Positions 52,569 through 63,646 of a DNA stretch of 64,000 nt are shown here, piece after piece (the stretch's first letter is position 1; every line of letters begins with the position of its first letter). The stretch spans positions 558,001 through 622,000 of the forward strand of contig NZ_CP048387.1 of the NCBI RefSeq assembly GCF_010365785.1. The letters are read 5' to 3'. A program made the translations under genes and the position numbers. The DNA comes from Spiroplasma sp. TIUS-1 (GTDB lineage Bacteria; Bacillota_I; Bacilli_A; Mycoplasmatales; Mycoplasmataceae). Below the pieces are notes generated by a model that saw only the letters and a list, made by a program, of their open reading frames with translations, did no database searches and had not been told where the DNA came from.

Positions 52569-54488
52569 CTATCAAATCCTAATTCTATCTTCAGGTGATT
52601 TATACATCTCATCGCCTTCTTTTAAATTATAAAATTCTTGGAATTCGTCAACATTAACAAGTACACCGTTTACACGGAATTCACTTGGTGAATGAGGATC
52701 AACGTTTATTAAGTATTTAGAAACTTCGGGTGTTTTAATTGATTTTTCAACATTTGCAAATGATCTAAAGTATAAGTCCATATCTTCTGGTTTTTCAGCT
52801 TTTAGTATTTGTAAAGTAGCAACAACTCCTCCTAAATCAGCAATGTTTTCTCCAAGTGTTAAATCACCTTTTACATTAAGACCTTCAACTTTGTATGTTG
52901 AATATTGATCTGATAATTTTTTGGTAATCAATTCAAATTGTTTTCTATCTTCAACAGTTCATCAATCATTCAAATTTCCATTTGAGTCAAATTTAGAACC
53001 TTCATCATCAAATCCATGAATTATTTCATGTCCAATGACTGCGCCTATTCCACCTAGGTTTGTAGCTAGTGAAGCATTATAATCGTAAAATGGAGCTTGC
53101 AAAATAGCTGCCGGGAATGCTATACAATTTTCCGGTGGATTGTAATAAGCATTAACTTCCTGAGGATTCATGTATCATTTATTTAAATCTACCTTACCTG
53201 TTTTCAATTCATTCATTGAAATTTTTCTAAAATGACGTGCAAGTGATAATGAATTTTCAACTAAGTTTGAACCTTCCTCGTATGATTTTATAACTACATC
53301 ACTGTAATCTTCTCATTTGTCCGGATACCCAATTTTTAATGTGTAATTATCCAATTTATGTAAAGCTTTTTTCTTTGTCTCTTCACCCATTCATTCAAGT
53401 TTAGAAATACGTACTTTATACACTTCAATCATCTTATGAATCATATCAATTACATCTTTTTTAGCTGAATCTGAAAAATGCTTTTCAACATATTTCATCC
53501 CTAAAATTTCACCTAAACTACCTTCAACTTTTGCAATAGCTCTTTCACGTAAAGGCTTAGGTTCTTTAACTCCACTAAATACTTTTCCAAAATCGAATCC
53601 AATTTGTCATAATTCTTCGTGCAATGAATTTGAAAATCCAGAAAGAATATCGACTTGCATTAAATCAACTATTACTTCTGAATCAATTGTAGGTAATACT
53701 TTATTCAACTCTTCTAAAAACTTAGGCTCAGAAAGAATTATTTTTCTTGCTACATCTAATCCAGAAGATTTAAAAAATTTATTTCATTCAAATAGCGGGC
53801 AAAGTTTATTTAAGTCTTCAATTGTAACTGGGTTATATTGTTTTTCTACATCTCTACTTTCAACTGGAGTTTTAATTGATTGAGCCATTGTGTGTTCAAA
53901 GTCATATATTTTTTGAACTTTGGCTTCAATAATTTTTTTATCAAGTGTTGGATTAATCATTTTTAATAAATTACCTAAATAAATAAAGTATTCTTTTTTA
54001 ATTTTTAATCCATCTTCTGATTCATCATTATAGTAATCACGAGTACCTAATCCTAATCCCATTGTTGAAATGTATAAGATATTCATTTTTGAATTTTTTA
54101 AATCTTGATCAACACCAAATCCAAAAAATGTTCCCTCAAAATTTTCTCTTAATGAAATTGTTAAATCAGTTAAGTCTTTAACTGATTTATACATTTTTGG
54201 AATTTCTAAAATATGTTTTATAGGATCTAGCCCTAATTTATTTCTTGCATCAAAGTTTAAAAAGTTATTGTACAAGTTTGCAACTTTAACTTCATTGCTA
54301 TTTTCTTTATATTTATTTTTGTTAGTAATCATTTCATCAATAATCAGTCCTACATTGTCTTTAGCTTCTTTTGCTAGTATATGAAAAGACCCTCATGATG
54401 AGTATCCTGTGGGTATTTCAGTTGTAGTTAATCATTCATGATTTACATGACCATAAAAGTCATTTTGCAGTGTTGGTTTTGTTTTCAT
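52569..54488 (-). CDS. pepO: M13 family zinc endopeptidase (PepO)
   Basis: PepO (639 residues) is a neprilysin-family oligopeptidase, probably cytoplasmic since no signal peptide is present. The zinc site is [14 protein letters not shown] (HExxH) with the third ligand in [27 protein letters not shown] is the substrate-binding NAxYxP segment, and the protein ends with RIW, the typical M13 end, which is reached only when the TGA at 52572-52574 is read as Trp. It is the first gene of pepO-ruvX-hpt-pfkA-pyk. Confidence 0.96.
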
Positions 54489-54515
54489 AGGTCCACCTTT
54501 GTTTGAATTAATACT

Positions 54516-54521
54516 ATTATA
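54516..54521 (-). promoter_or_regulatory. Candidate -10 of the pepO-pfkA-pyk operon
   Basis: TATAAT on the minus strand 28 nt before the pepO start. The 237-nt gap to the next gene holds nothing else I can identify. Confidence 0.45.
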
Positions 54522-54700
54522 TATAAATATGAAAATAAAAAATCATATCCACCAAGATATAATTTTATTTATACTAATAATTTTTTTACAAAGTTAAGTT
54601 TTATATTTTTATCAATAGATTTATATTTTTTATTTTATTACTGGCTCTATTAAGTAACTACAAATTATGTTGCCAAAATAAAATAATATGTTTAAAAAGC

Positions 54701-54723
54701 AAAAAATAGCATAGCTATTTTTT
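54701..54723 (-). terminator. Rho-independent terminator after the 6-phospho-beta-glucosidase gene
   Basis: 10-bp stem AAAAAATAGC / GCTATTTTTT with a 3-nt loop, just downstream of the gene's stop. Confidence 0.85.
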
Positions 54724-54725
54724 GA

Positions 54726-56129
54726 TTATAAGTTTTTTCCGTTTGTCTTAATTACATCTTTATATCAAAAGAAACTTTCTTTTCTATGTCTTGACATATC
54801 TTTTAAGTCAAATTCATCTCTATTTACAAAAACAAATCCGTATCTTTTTGTTGAACCTTCATGAGTAGAAATTAAATCTATTGCACTCCATGGATTGTAT
54901 CCCATAATCTCAACTCCATCGTTTAATGCAACTTTCATTTCTTTTAAATGATATTTGTAATATTCAATTCTATATTGATCATCAACTTTTCCGTCAATAA
55001 GCTTATCATGACCTCCAATTCCATTTTCAGTAATTATTAAAGGTAAATTATATCTATCATACAACTCTCTTAAAACATTTCTAAATCCAATTGGATCAAT
55101 TTCTCAACCAAATTGTGTTTTTGTTAGATTATCATTTGGGACTTGTTGATACATTCCTTCCAAACTTCTAATAACTTGTTGGTCTGTTAGCTTTTGCTCT
55201 TTAAATGATTTCTCAGGCATAGCAACAGTACTTGAAGCATAATAGTTGAATGCTATAAAGTCTGGCTTCGCTAATTTATCATTTAGAACATCCATTTCTC
55301 CTTCTTTGATTTCAAACATTGAGTTTTGTTTTTCAAGATAATTTAGTACTAAATAATGATATCTTCCAAATACTGCAACATCTAGAAAAAAGAAATTTCT
55401 CATTATTCTTAAATTAAATGTAGCGGTATTATCAATTGGTTTTGTAGAAGCAGGATAAGCTGGATTTATATTTGGAGCTGGCCCAATTTTACCTTCTTTT
55501 ACCATTTTATGACATAAGATATTTGCCTTAGCTTGAGATAGCATCATATGGTGATTTACTTGGTATTTAGCCTTTAACTTATTGTCGCTTTTACCAAAAT
55601 CAATTCCCACTATTTCACCAAATAACATCATTATATTTTGTTCATTAATTGTTAATCAGTGTTTCACTCTATCTCCAAAGTTTTCAAATAGCACCTTTGC
55701 ATAATTTTCAAATGCATCAACTATTTTTGGATTTAATCAACCGCCATCTTTATCAAGAGCAGCAGGAAGATCAAAGTGAAACATTGTGATAATAGGTGTT
55801 ATTTTAAACTTCAATAGTTCGTCAATTAAATTATTGTAAAACTTAATTCCATCTTTATTTACATCCCCAATACCTTTTGGTATAACACGAGATCATGAAA
55901 TTGAAAATCTGTATGATTTAAATCCCATTTCAGCCATAAGAGCAACATCTTCTTTTCAATGATTAAAGTGATCTGATGCAACTTTAAAATCCGTTGTTCC
56001 TTTTGGTATATTTTTTCTTACATCTTGAACAGATGGACCTTTACCTTCGGCATCTCACCCACCTTCAAACTGGTAAGCGCTAGTTGAACCGCCTCATAGG
56101 AAATCTGTTGGGAATTGTTTATATTTCAT
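54726..56129 (-). CDS. 6-phospho-beta-glucosidase (GH1)
   Basis: This 467-residue glycoside hydrolase family 1 enzyme hydrolyses phosphorylated beta-glucosides imported by the PTS. The N-terminus FPTDFLWGGSTSAYQFEGG, the acid/base glutamate in HWLTINEQN (the family usually has NEP or NEI) and the nucleophile in PLIITENGIGG are present. It starts 2 nt after the beta-glucoside EII gene, with SD GGAGG, which supports the substrate class. Confidence 0.95.
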
Positions 56130-56131
56130 TT

Positions 56132-58630
56132 TTAACCTCCAAGTTTTTTGTTTAATACAAAGTCTTTATTTTTATATTCAAATTCTTTTTTATCAATTAA
56201 TTCATAGCTCAAGTCAACAGCATATAATCCATTTTGATATAATGGTTTGATATCTTTTAGATTACTCAAATTTGTTTCACTTGATACTTTTTCCAATATG
56301 TTTTCTATTAATTTCATGTCTTTCATATTTTGTTCCAAATAAATTTCTTTAATTGCTTCCAGTTCTAAGCTTAACAGTTTAATTTCTTTGTCTAATATTT
56401 CGACTTTTTCATCAATGTTTAATTTTAAATATTTATTTGCATATATATTATATTTATCAACATTATCATAATGATTCATAGCCTTTTTAAATAAAGTCTC
56501 TTTTTTCAAATCGTTTTTTGCAATAATTTGTTGTTTTTGCATTTCTACTCTTTGCAATTTAATGACAGCATTTTCATATTTTTTATAGTTTTCATTTGAC
56601 TTAATATTTTCATAGATATCATTTAATCTACTTTTTAGTTCAGTAACTTCTGATGAATTTCTATCTTTTTGTGTTTGCATAACAAATGCTTTTATTAATA
56701 AGTCATTAGCTTTTTTGATTGAAGTTTTTTCAGTCTTTCTGTCTTTGTAAAGTACAAATGTAATAGCAAAGGCTAGAGCTAGAGTAGCAAATCCTAAACC
56801 CACTGCCAACAATGTTTGAGTAGTTGTTGCAAAACCCATGTACGAAAGTACACCGGTACCAGTTCTTGTTGTTTGTTCAACACCTATTATTCCAGCGATA
56901 ATTCCGACGATTCCAGCAGCTGTACAAGCTTGAAGAAATGGTCATACTTTTGGTAGGTTTATTCCATAAATAATTGGTTCAGTTACTCCAAATATAGATC
57001 CGGGAATTGCACCAAAGGCTGTTGATTTTATTTGTAAATTTTTGGTTCTAATACCTACCGCAATAACTGTACCAATTTGAGCCATTACTGCCAATTGAGT
57101 TACAGCATACATTGTTGATGGATGCCCATTAATCATTTCTTGGCCTAGAGCAGTTACTATTGCCACATGAGTACCAGATAATACTAATGGTTGCCACAAG
57201 AAGGCAAACAATCCTGCCCCAATACCAAATGGTATTTTTTCTAATAACTGAATAAATTCAGATAGTAATTGTTCAACTATCCCTAAAGCAGGACCAATTG
57301 TAAATATCATAATCATAAATGATATAAGCATAACTGATGCTGGTCTAACTACTATGTCTACAGATGTAGGCATTCATGATTTTACTCATCTATCTAGATA
57401 AAATAGTAAGAAACCTGCCGAAATCATAGGTATTACTGTACCCTCATAAGATTTAACTTTCACAGGATTATCAAACAATTTAAATAGTGTTCAGTCTAAT
57501 ACTTGTAAGTGTCTGCTTGTTAATAATAAAGCAAGGAATAGTCCCATTATAGGATCTCCACCTAAATATTTTATTGTGTTATACAAGAATACAAATCCAA
57601 CTAATTCTAGTCCAACTTTAGCAAGAGTATAAAATAATACATCCCATGTTCCATATCCAACTTGTCCAGGATTTTTAAGCAGACCAGTCTGAACAAGTGT
57701 TGCTTGTAAACCAGCCAACAAACCTGTACCCAAAATAATTGGTAATGCAGGAATAATAATACCTGCTATTGCTGGCAAAATTTTATTTTTGAAAGGAATT
57801 TTTTTGGTTCTTAGTAAACTTTGGTCTTTATTAAATGAATCTTCTTTACCTGATAAAATTTTGTCGCATTCCAACTTTATTTTATTTACTTCTCCACCAA
57901 TGATAATTTGTATTTCATCACCGTTTCAATTTATTCCTTTTACAATATTTAATTTTTTTAAACCTTCACTATCAACTTTATCTTTATCAACTATTTTCAT
58001 TCTCAAACGAGTCATGCAGTTATAAACGGATTTTTGATTTGTTCTACCAACCAACTTTAAAATATCATTAGCAATTTTTTCATACTTACCCATTTCTTTT
58101 TGAATTTTTATTCTCTTCTCATTGGAATTGTCAGTTGCTTTTGCTTTCTCATTTGAAGATACAAATTCATATTCAAATTCAAATAATAAATCACCTTGAT
58201 TTACATGATCACTTATATTTTTATTCAAAAATTTAAAACTTTTTAATTCAGTAGTATCAATAACAATAGGTGTTTCTGCTGAAATTTTTTTTGCATCTAA
58301 TAATTTAAGATTTAAATTAGCGATGTGTGTGTGTGTGTTTACTGTTTGACCTACTTTAACTTTCACATCGAAAGGTTTACCATTTAATGAAACAGTTTCT
58401 AGGCCAATATGCATTAATAAATTTATATTATTACTTGAAAAGTAATACGCATGTTTGGTATCAGCAATCATTTCGATTTTTGCATCATTTAATGGTGAAA
58501 AGTATTCTTCAGAATCCGGAATTATAATAATTCCATCTCCAAGCATTTTTTCAGCAAACGTTTTATCGCTACATTTTGTAATATCTAAAACTTTTCCACT
58601 AACAGGGGCTAATATTTTTATTTTATTCAT
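56132..58630 (-). CDS. PTS beta-glucoside-family EII (A-B-C order) with C-terminal coiled-coil extension
   Basis: This 832-residue permease has EIIA first (residues 1-150; LMHIGLETVSLNGKPF with the phospho-His), EIIB next (about 180-260; SVYNCMTRLRMKIVD with the phospho-Cys) and EIIC (about 275-628). EIIC includes LVLSGTHVAIVTALG and FGVTEPIIYGINLP. BglF-type proteins usually run B-C-A. After the last membrane segment there are about 200 charged residues (EVTELKSRLNDIYENI, KIQ/E/L-rich) that look like a coiled coil and are not part of the known EII. SD GAGGAGG precedes ATG 58628-58630. Confidence 0.92.
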
Positions 58631-58643
58631 ATACCTCCTCTCT

Positions 58644-58671
58644 AATTGTTTTTGACAATTGGATAATTATA
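58644..58671 (-). promoter_or_regulatory. Promoter -10 and inverted repeat before the beta-glucoside EII gene
   Basis: TATAAT (58671-58666) lies before AATTGT-CAAAA-ACAATT (58660-58644), an inverted repeat just downstream of the -10 and before the SD. It could be an operator for the adjacent RpiR regulator or a short RNA hairpin. Confidence 0.4.
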
Positions 58672-58704
58672 TTTTTTCAAAAGTAAGGTAAAAATGAAAC
58701 AAAA

Positions 58705-58745
58705 AAACTAGTTTATATTTTTGTTCAAAATAAATAAACTAGTTT
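58705..58745 (-). terminator. Rho-independent terminator of the RpiR gene
   Basis: 12-bp perfect stem AAACTAGTTTAT / ATAAACTAGTTT with a 17-nt loop and a seven-T run on the minus strand. The upstream arm includes the rpiR stop codon. Confidence 0.75.
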
Positions 58746-59494
58746 ATGCTTAGGTTTAATAAATTTGTTAAGATTTTTATTATTTGTTGATGTCTTATTA
58801 ATTGTCTTACCTCAGGAGAATACCCAATTACATCATTCATTACAAAATAATTATTTGGATTTAAAATTCTAACCTTACTCAATTGAGATTTTGTAGAAAA
58901 TACAATGTAATTTAATTTTTTACTAAAAGCTCTTTTGATATATAAATTTGTTTCGTTTGTATCAAGACCTGTAACAAAAAATATCAACAAATCATCATCA
59001 GTTGCCTGATCAATATATCCCTGTTCAATTTTTCTGTTATTAGCATAAAATGTTGGTTTCATTGAAATCAGTCCATGAGCAAATAAATTCATTGACTTAG
59101 GATCAACCTCATAACTAGGAATAATAAATACTTTGTTTGCCAATTTAATCATTTGAGCAAAGCGAGTTAAATATGGAGACATGCTTTCTATGTCATCTTC
59201 TTCATCTATTAGTTGCTTCTTCTTTTCAACTACTTTTTTGTCTCCAATTATTTTTGTTTCATAAAACTCTTGCTCTACCATAAGTCTAATTATCATTTCC
59301 TTATAGCCTGCATATCCAATTTTCTTAGCAAATTGAGTTAGTGTTGATTTATGGATATTTAACTTTTTAGACAGTTCACTACTTGAAGGTAAAATTTTAT
59401 TTGGTTCATTAATTAATAAATATTCAGCAATCAAAAACTCAATACTATTCTGATTTAAAATGATAATATTTTTTAGTTTTTCTTTTACATGCAT
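58739..59494 (-). CDS. RpiR family transcriptional regulator
   Basis: This 251-residue RpiR regulator has an N-terminal helix-turn-helix (residues about 30-70; SSSELSKKLNIHKSTLTQFAKK) and a C-terminal SIS domain that normally binds a sugar phosphate (VFIIPSYEVDPKSMNLFAHGL, DLLIFFVTGLDTNETN). It lies directly upstream of the beta-glucoside PTS gene in the same direction and probably controls it. SD AGAGG precedes the start, with TATAAT at 59514-59519. Confidence 0.92.
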   Translation of the reverse strand: MHVKEKLKNIIILNQNSIEFLIAEYLLINEPNKILPSSSELSKKLNIHKSTLTQFAKKIGYAGYKEMIIRLMVEQEFYETKIIGDKKVVEKKKQLIDEEDDIESMSPYLTRFAQMIKLANKVFIIPSYEVDPKSMNLFAHGLISMKPTFYANNRKIEQGYIDQATDDDLLIFFVTGLDTNETNLYIKRAFSKKLNYIVFSTKSQLSKVRILNPNNYFVMNDVIGYSPEVRQLIRHQQIIKILTNLLNLSIN

Positions 59495-59513
59495 CTTTTA
59501 CCTCTGCCAATAA

Positions 59514-59519
59514 ATTATA
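59514..59519 (-). promoter_or_regulatory. Candidate -10 of the RpiR gene
   Basis: TATAAT on the minus strand, 20 nt before the start codon. Confidence 0.45.
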
Positions 59520-59650
59520 TTAATATTTTATTCCTGTTTAGTCACTTTTAATTTTTATTGTTTTCAAGTGCCAAAAATAAGTTGACTTGTTTTTTTATTT
59601 AAGTTATTTAATTTCTACATATCGTAAAAAACTAAACTCCAATGTGATTA

Positions 59651-59718
59651 TTAAACTAGTTTAAGCTCATATATATTTTAAATTGTTTATTATCTAAGAA
59701 AAATTAAAAGTATATAAT
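59651..59718 (+). promoter_or_regulatory. Intergenic control region: 14-bp palindrome and -10 of the ABC exporter gene
   Basis: TTAAACTAGTTTAA (59651-59664) is a perfect palindrome and shares its TAAACTAGTTTA core with both arms of the RpiR terminator. TATAAT at 59713-59718 lies 34 nt before the ABC gene start. The rest of the 257-nt gap shows nothing else. Confidence 0.4.
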
Positions 59719-59751
59719 TCATAAGTATAGCAAGTGCTAAAAGGAGATTTT

Positions 59752-61695
59752 ATGGCTAGAGAAAATAAGCTTAAGTTTAAAAATTCCAACATCCAAATTG
59801 AAAAGATTCTTCTTGATTCAAAATTAAATGATCAAACGATTAATCAAGAAAAATATGATGAAGAAATAAATAAACTAAAAATAAAAGAAGAAAACTGAAT
59901 TGCAGAAAAAGGAACTTTTTTCTCAATTATTGCTCAATATTATAAAAAGGAATGAAAATTAGGTTTACTATTTTTATTCTTAACAGCAATAACAGCTACT
60001 GTTTCAATAATGCTTCCATTACTTACTCAACAAATGATTAAAGCAATTATGATTGATGTAACTGCTGGTGGAATGGAACAAAGTGGATACTGAGGATTAT
60101 TATGATGAGAATCATTACTAATTGCAGTTGGAATTGTTGTTGGTAATATGTTTATTCAATTTGGTACACAATATATTGGTGTAACAATGGGTAAACGTAT
60201 TGAAATTGATTTAAGGAATAGAGCGCTTGAAGCTTTAATTAGACAAGATATTTCATATTACTCTGATAAAAAAATTGGAGAACTAATAACAAAGGTTGTT
60301 TCTGATACTCAAATTGTTGGGGATCAAGCAGCAACAATCCCTTCTACAATATTGAGCTCAGTATTAACAATTACTGCATCAATGGCATTAATGTTTGTAT
60401 TCCAATCAGTAATGGCTGCATCAATTCTTGGAGTATTTCTAGTAATACTTCTATTTATGACAGTTGCATTTGGTGTTTCTAAAAAAGTTATTACCAAAGT
60501 TCGTACTGTTATTACAGAAATTAATGGTAACGTAGTTGACAGAATTAACAACGTAAGATTAGTTAAATCATCTGGAACTGAACTATATGAAACAGAACGC
60601 TTCAAAGAAGTACACAAAGACTATTATAAATGAACTAAAAAAATGGCTAAAGTTCAAGCAATGATGGTTGTTATATTATTTGGTGGAATTTCATTATTAC
60701 AACTTATGACAGTTGCAATGGCAATGATCATTTATCATGATGCAGGAAAGGAAGCTCTGGCTTTCTTTACAACAGACTTTGCCTCATTTCAAATGGCTCA
60801 AGGAACAATGGTTGGTGCCCTATTCCAAGTTGTAATGTTAACAATGGGAATTGCTCAAGCATCAGTTGCTTCAGTACGTGTTAATAACACAATTGAATCA
60901 TCATCAATCATGGATATGCATTACTTTGACGGAGTTGAAGTTGATAACATATTTGGAGATATTAACTTTAAAGATGTTATGTTTGCTTACCCAGAAAAAC
61001 CAGATAACATTATTTTGCCTAAGTTTAGTTTTAAATTTGAACAAGGAAAATCATATGCTTTTGTTGGAGAAACAGGTTCTGGTAAATCAACAATAGCAAG
61101 AATGTTGTTACGTTTCTATGACCCTACTGAAGGTCAAATTTTAATTAATAAAGACTTGGATTTAAAAGATGTTAAATTATCTACTTACTTAGATCATGTT
61201 GGTTATGTTGAACAAGAACCACAAATTCTATATGGTAATGTTTATGACAATGTTAAATACGGTAGATTTAATGCAACTAATGAAGAAGTTATTGAAGCTT
61301 GTAAAAAAGCAGATCTACATAACTTAGTATCAACTTGATCGCACGGTTATGATACTGTTCTTGGTGAACGTGGATTCATGCTATCTGGTGGTCAAAAGCA
61401 ACGTCTAGTTATTGCTAGAATGTTCTTAAAAGATCCACAATTATTAATTCTTGATGAAGCAACATCAGCTTTAGATAATATTGTTGAAAAAGAAATTCAA
61501 GAAAAATTAAGCGAACTAATGGTTGGAAGAACTTCAGTTACTATTGCGCATAGACTATCTACAATCAAAAATGTTGATCAAATTGTAGTACTTGGTGCTA
61601 ATGGTGGTGGAGTTGTACAAACTGGTACATTTAATGAACTAAAAAATAAACCAGGACACTTCCAAAAACTTTACAAAGCCGGATTAATGGATTAA
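59752..61695 (+). CDS. ABC transporter, fused permease-ATPase half-transporter (B)
   Basis: This 647-residue exporter half has a charged N-terminus of about 60 residues, six membrane segments and an ABC domain with Walker [11 protein letters not shown], signature [13 protein letters not shown] and Walker [13 protein letters not shown]. It is paralogous to 39795-41714, sharing the VKSSGTE-type coupling helix region and the [15 protein letters not shown]-loop. SD AAGGAG precedes ATG 59752-59754. Many TGA-coded Trp. The two paralogues may form a heterodimer or be separate exporters. Confidence 0.93.
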
Positions 61696-61773
61696 AAATA
61701 GTTTACTTACATTAAGTATAAATATTTAAATATAGCAACTAAATTTTGTAGGCAAATCAATTAGATTTATATT

Positions 61774-61805
61774 AAAAAAACGAGTATTTTATTACTCGTT
61801 TTTTT
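61774..61805 (+). terminator. Rho-independent terminator after ABC exporter B
   Basis: 13-bp perfect stem AAAAAAACGAGTA / TACTCGTTTTTTT with a 6-nt loop, 79 nt after the stop codon. It is also suitable for the converging permease transcript. Confidence 0.85.
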
Positions 61806-61903
61806 AATATAAAAATATCATTTATTTCAATAACAACTGCGAATTTCATTGCAATTTTTTTGAACTAAAGTTTACTTTATTAACTCACTAAAATAAACTA
61901 AAA

Positions 61904-63646
61904 CTATATTTTCATTTTTCTTATAAAAATCAAATATCCAATACCCAGAATAACAATTGAAAATATGAATCAACATAAAATAGCTACACTTGTATAAAAC
62001 ATTTTTCCCTCTATTGTTATAGAAATAAAGTTTGATTCATCATATGTTATAAAAATTTCATCTTTTCCGTTTCCATCATCTTTAACATCAGATTTTATTA
62101 TTTGATTTGAAAATGGTCTACTAAAATCATTTTCATTTATTCTATTTCCGACCAAGTCATCCCCAAAATAGTTGTTTGACATAATTTGATTAAACATAAC
62201 TCAAGGATTAGAATACAATTGAACTTTTGCATACCTATAATAAGTATCTAAATCAATTTTTGTATTACTTTTTGCTGGAAAAGGAACATTTATAGCTGCA
62301 TCTAATGCTTTGATAAAACCTGTTTGATAAGTTCTACCTCCAAGAGAAATATTTATTGAACTCAACCAGTCATTATCTTCAGAATTTAATCCAGAAGTTG
62401 AATCTTTAACTCAAGCATTTTCAAAAAAGTTTCACTTATTTCATTGACTTGTTTCTTCAGGCTCTCTATCAAAGGTTATAAATGATGACTTTATAATTCT
62501 TTCAATCAAATTATTAAATCTAATTAGTTCTTTTGTAGATCTGCTATCAGAATTTAATTTATTAATTAATTCATTAAATCCACCTTTTATGTCTAAACCA
62601 AGATGAAGTTTTTCATTTGCACTTACGGAATTTTTTGTATAGTAAATTGAATTTGTTCAAATGTTTTTGCCAAAATCATTAGATTTATTATATGGAGAGT
62701 CTCCCATTGGTTGTAATTTCTTGACCTCTAACAAATATTTAAACAAAGGACTATTTAAATAATCATCATTTGTGTATTTGTAGATACCATCATTTATTTC
62801 TATACCATCACCAGAAAACTCAGTTAACAATCCAGCAATACCTATTGTATAAATATTTTTATCACTTTGAGGTGTTTTACTATTTGCTGTTGTTAAGCTA
62901 ATTGAATCACGTAAATCTTTAAAACTAATAAGCATTTCATGTACAAATCCATCCGGATATTCTTGTTCAATATCTCGTACTTCCTTAGCAATCATATATT
63001 TTTCATAATCACGAAAAATTTGTCTAGATGATGAATAATCTCCAATACCTGAACGACCCATCTCTCACAACATTGACATCACAGGGGTTATCATACCAAA
63101 TATAGCCATTAAACAACCAAAAACTCCTAAAAGGATATTCAAACTAAAAGTAGATAATATTGCTAATACTCCTGACAAAATAAGGTCAAATAATACCAAC
63201 ACAATAAATCCAATTGATAAATTGAATAATATTAGTGAATATACTGGAGATGGAGATATTATTCCAAAAATAATAATAAATAGAGTAAATAAAAATCATG
63301 ATCCAATTGACCATACTTTTGACAGTAATATTCTTTGTCAAAAACCTACAGTACTAGATATTCCGCTTCTTTTTTCTAAACTCATCGTTCCATCAGTAAT
63401 TGACCTTGAAAAATATTTTGAAAAAACTAATAAATTTACAATTGTAATTTGAACAATCCCTATAATATATAAAATAATTCTCATTAGTGAATGGGTTCCA
63501 TTATTCATATCTGAGTCGCCTTGCAAAGCAAGAGTAAATATTGATAATATAGTTACAAATAAAATTATCATTACAACAGATGTAATTCATAAAACTTTTG
63601 ACTTTAATGTAGATTTAAAAAAATATTTAAATATAGTTAATTTCAT
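61904..63646 (-). CDS. ABC-2-like permease with large non-membrane loop (second copy)
   Basis: This 580-residue membrane protein has about six hydrophobic segments in the first 190 residues and one at the C-terminus, with a hydrophilic region of about 340 residues between. It has the same layout as 24488-26785, with a shorter loop. A Gly-containing loop start (WEMGRSGIGDYSSSRQI) follows the sixth segment. It begins inside the stop of the upstream ATPase gene (TAATG, 1-nt overlap). TGA codons are read as Trp throughout, and the stop is TAG 61904-61906. Confidence 0.75.

Noticed and set aside
52565-52612. Longer ruvX start at 52610-52612.
   Set aside because: It would overlap the pepO end and lacks an SD; family alignment begins at the later ATG.
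54489-54700. Intergenic region upstream of pepO searched for a tRNA, small RNA or short ORF.
   Set aside because: Very AT-rich, no cloverleaf or SD-linked ORF; only a -10 hexamer.
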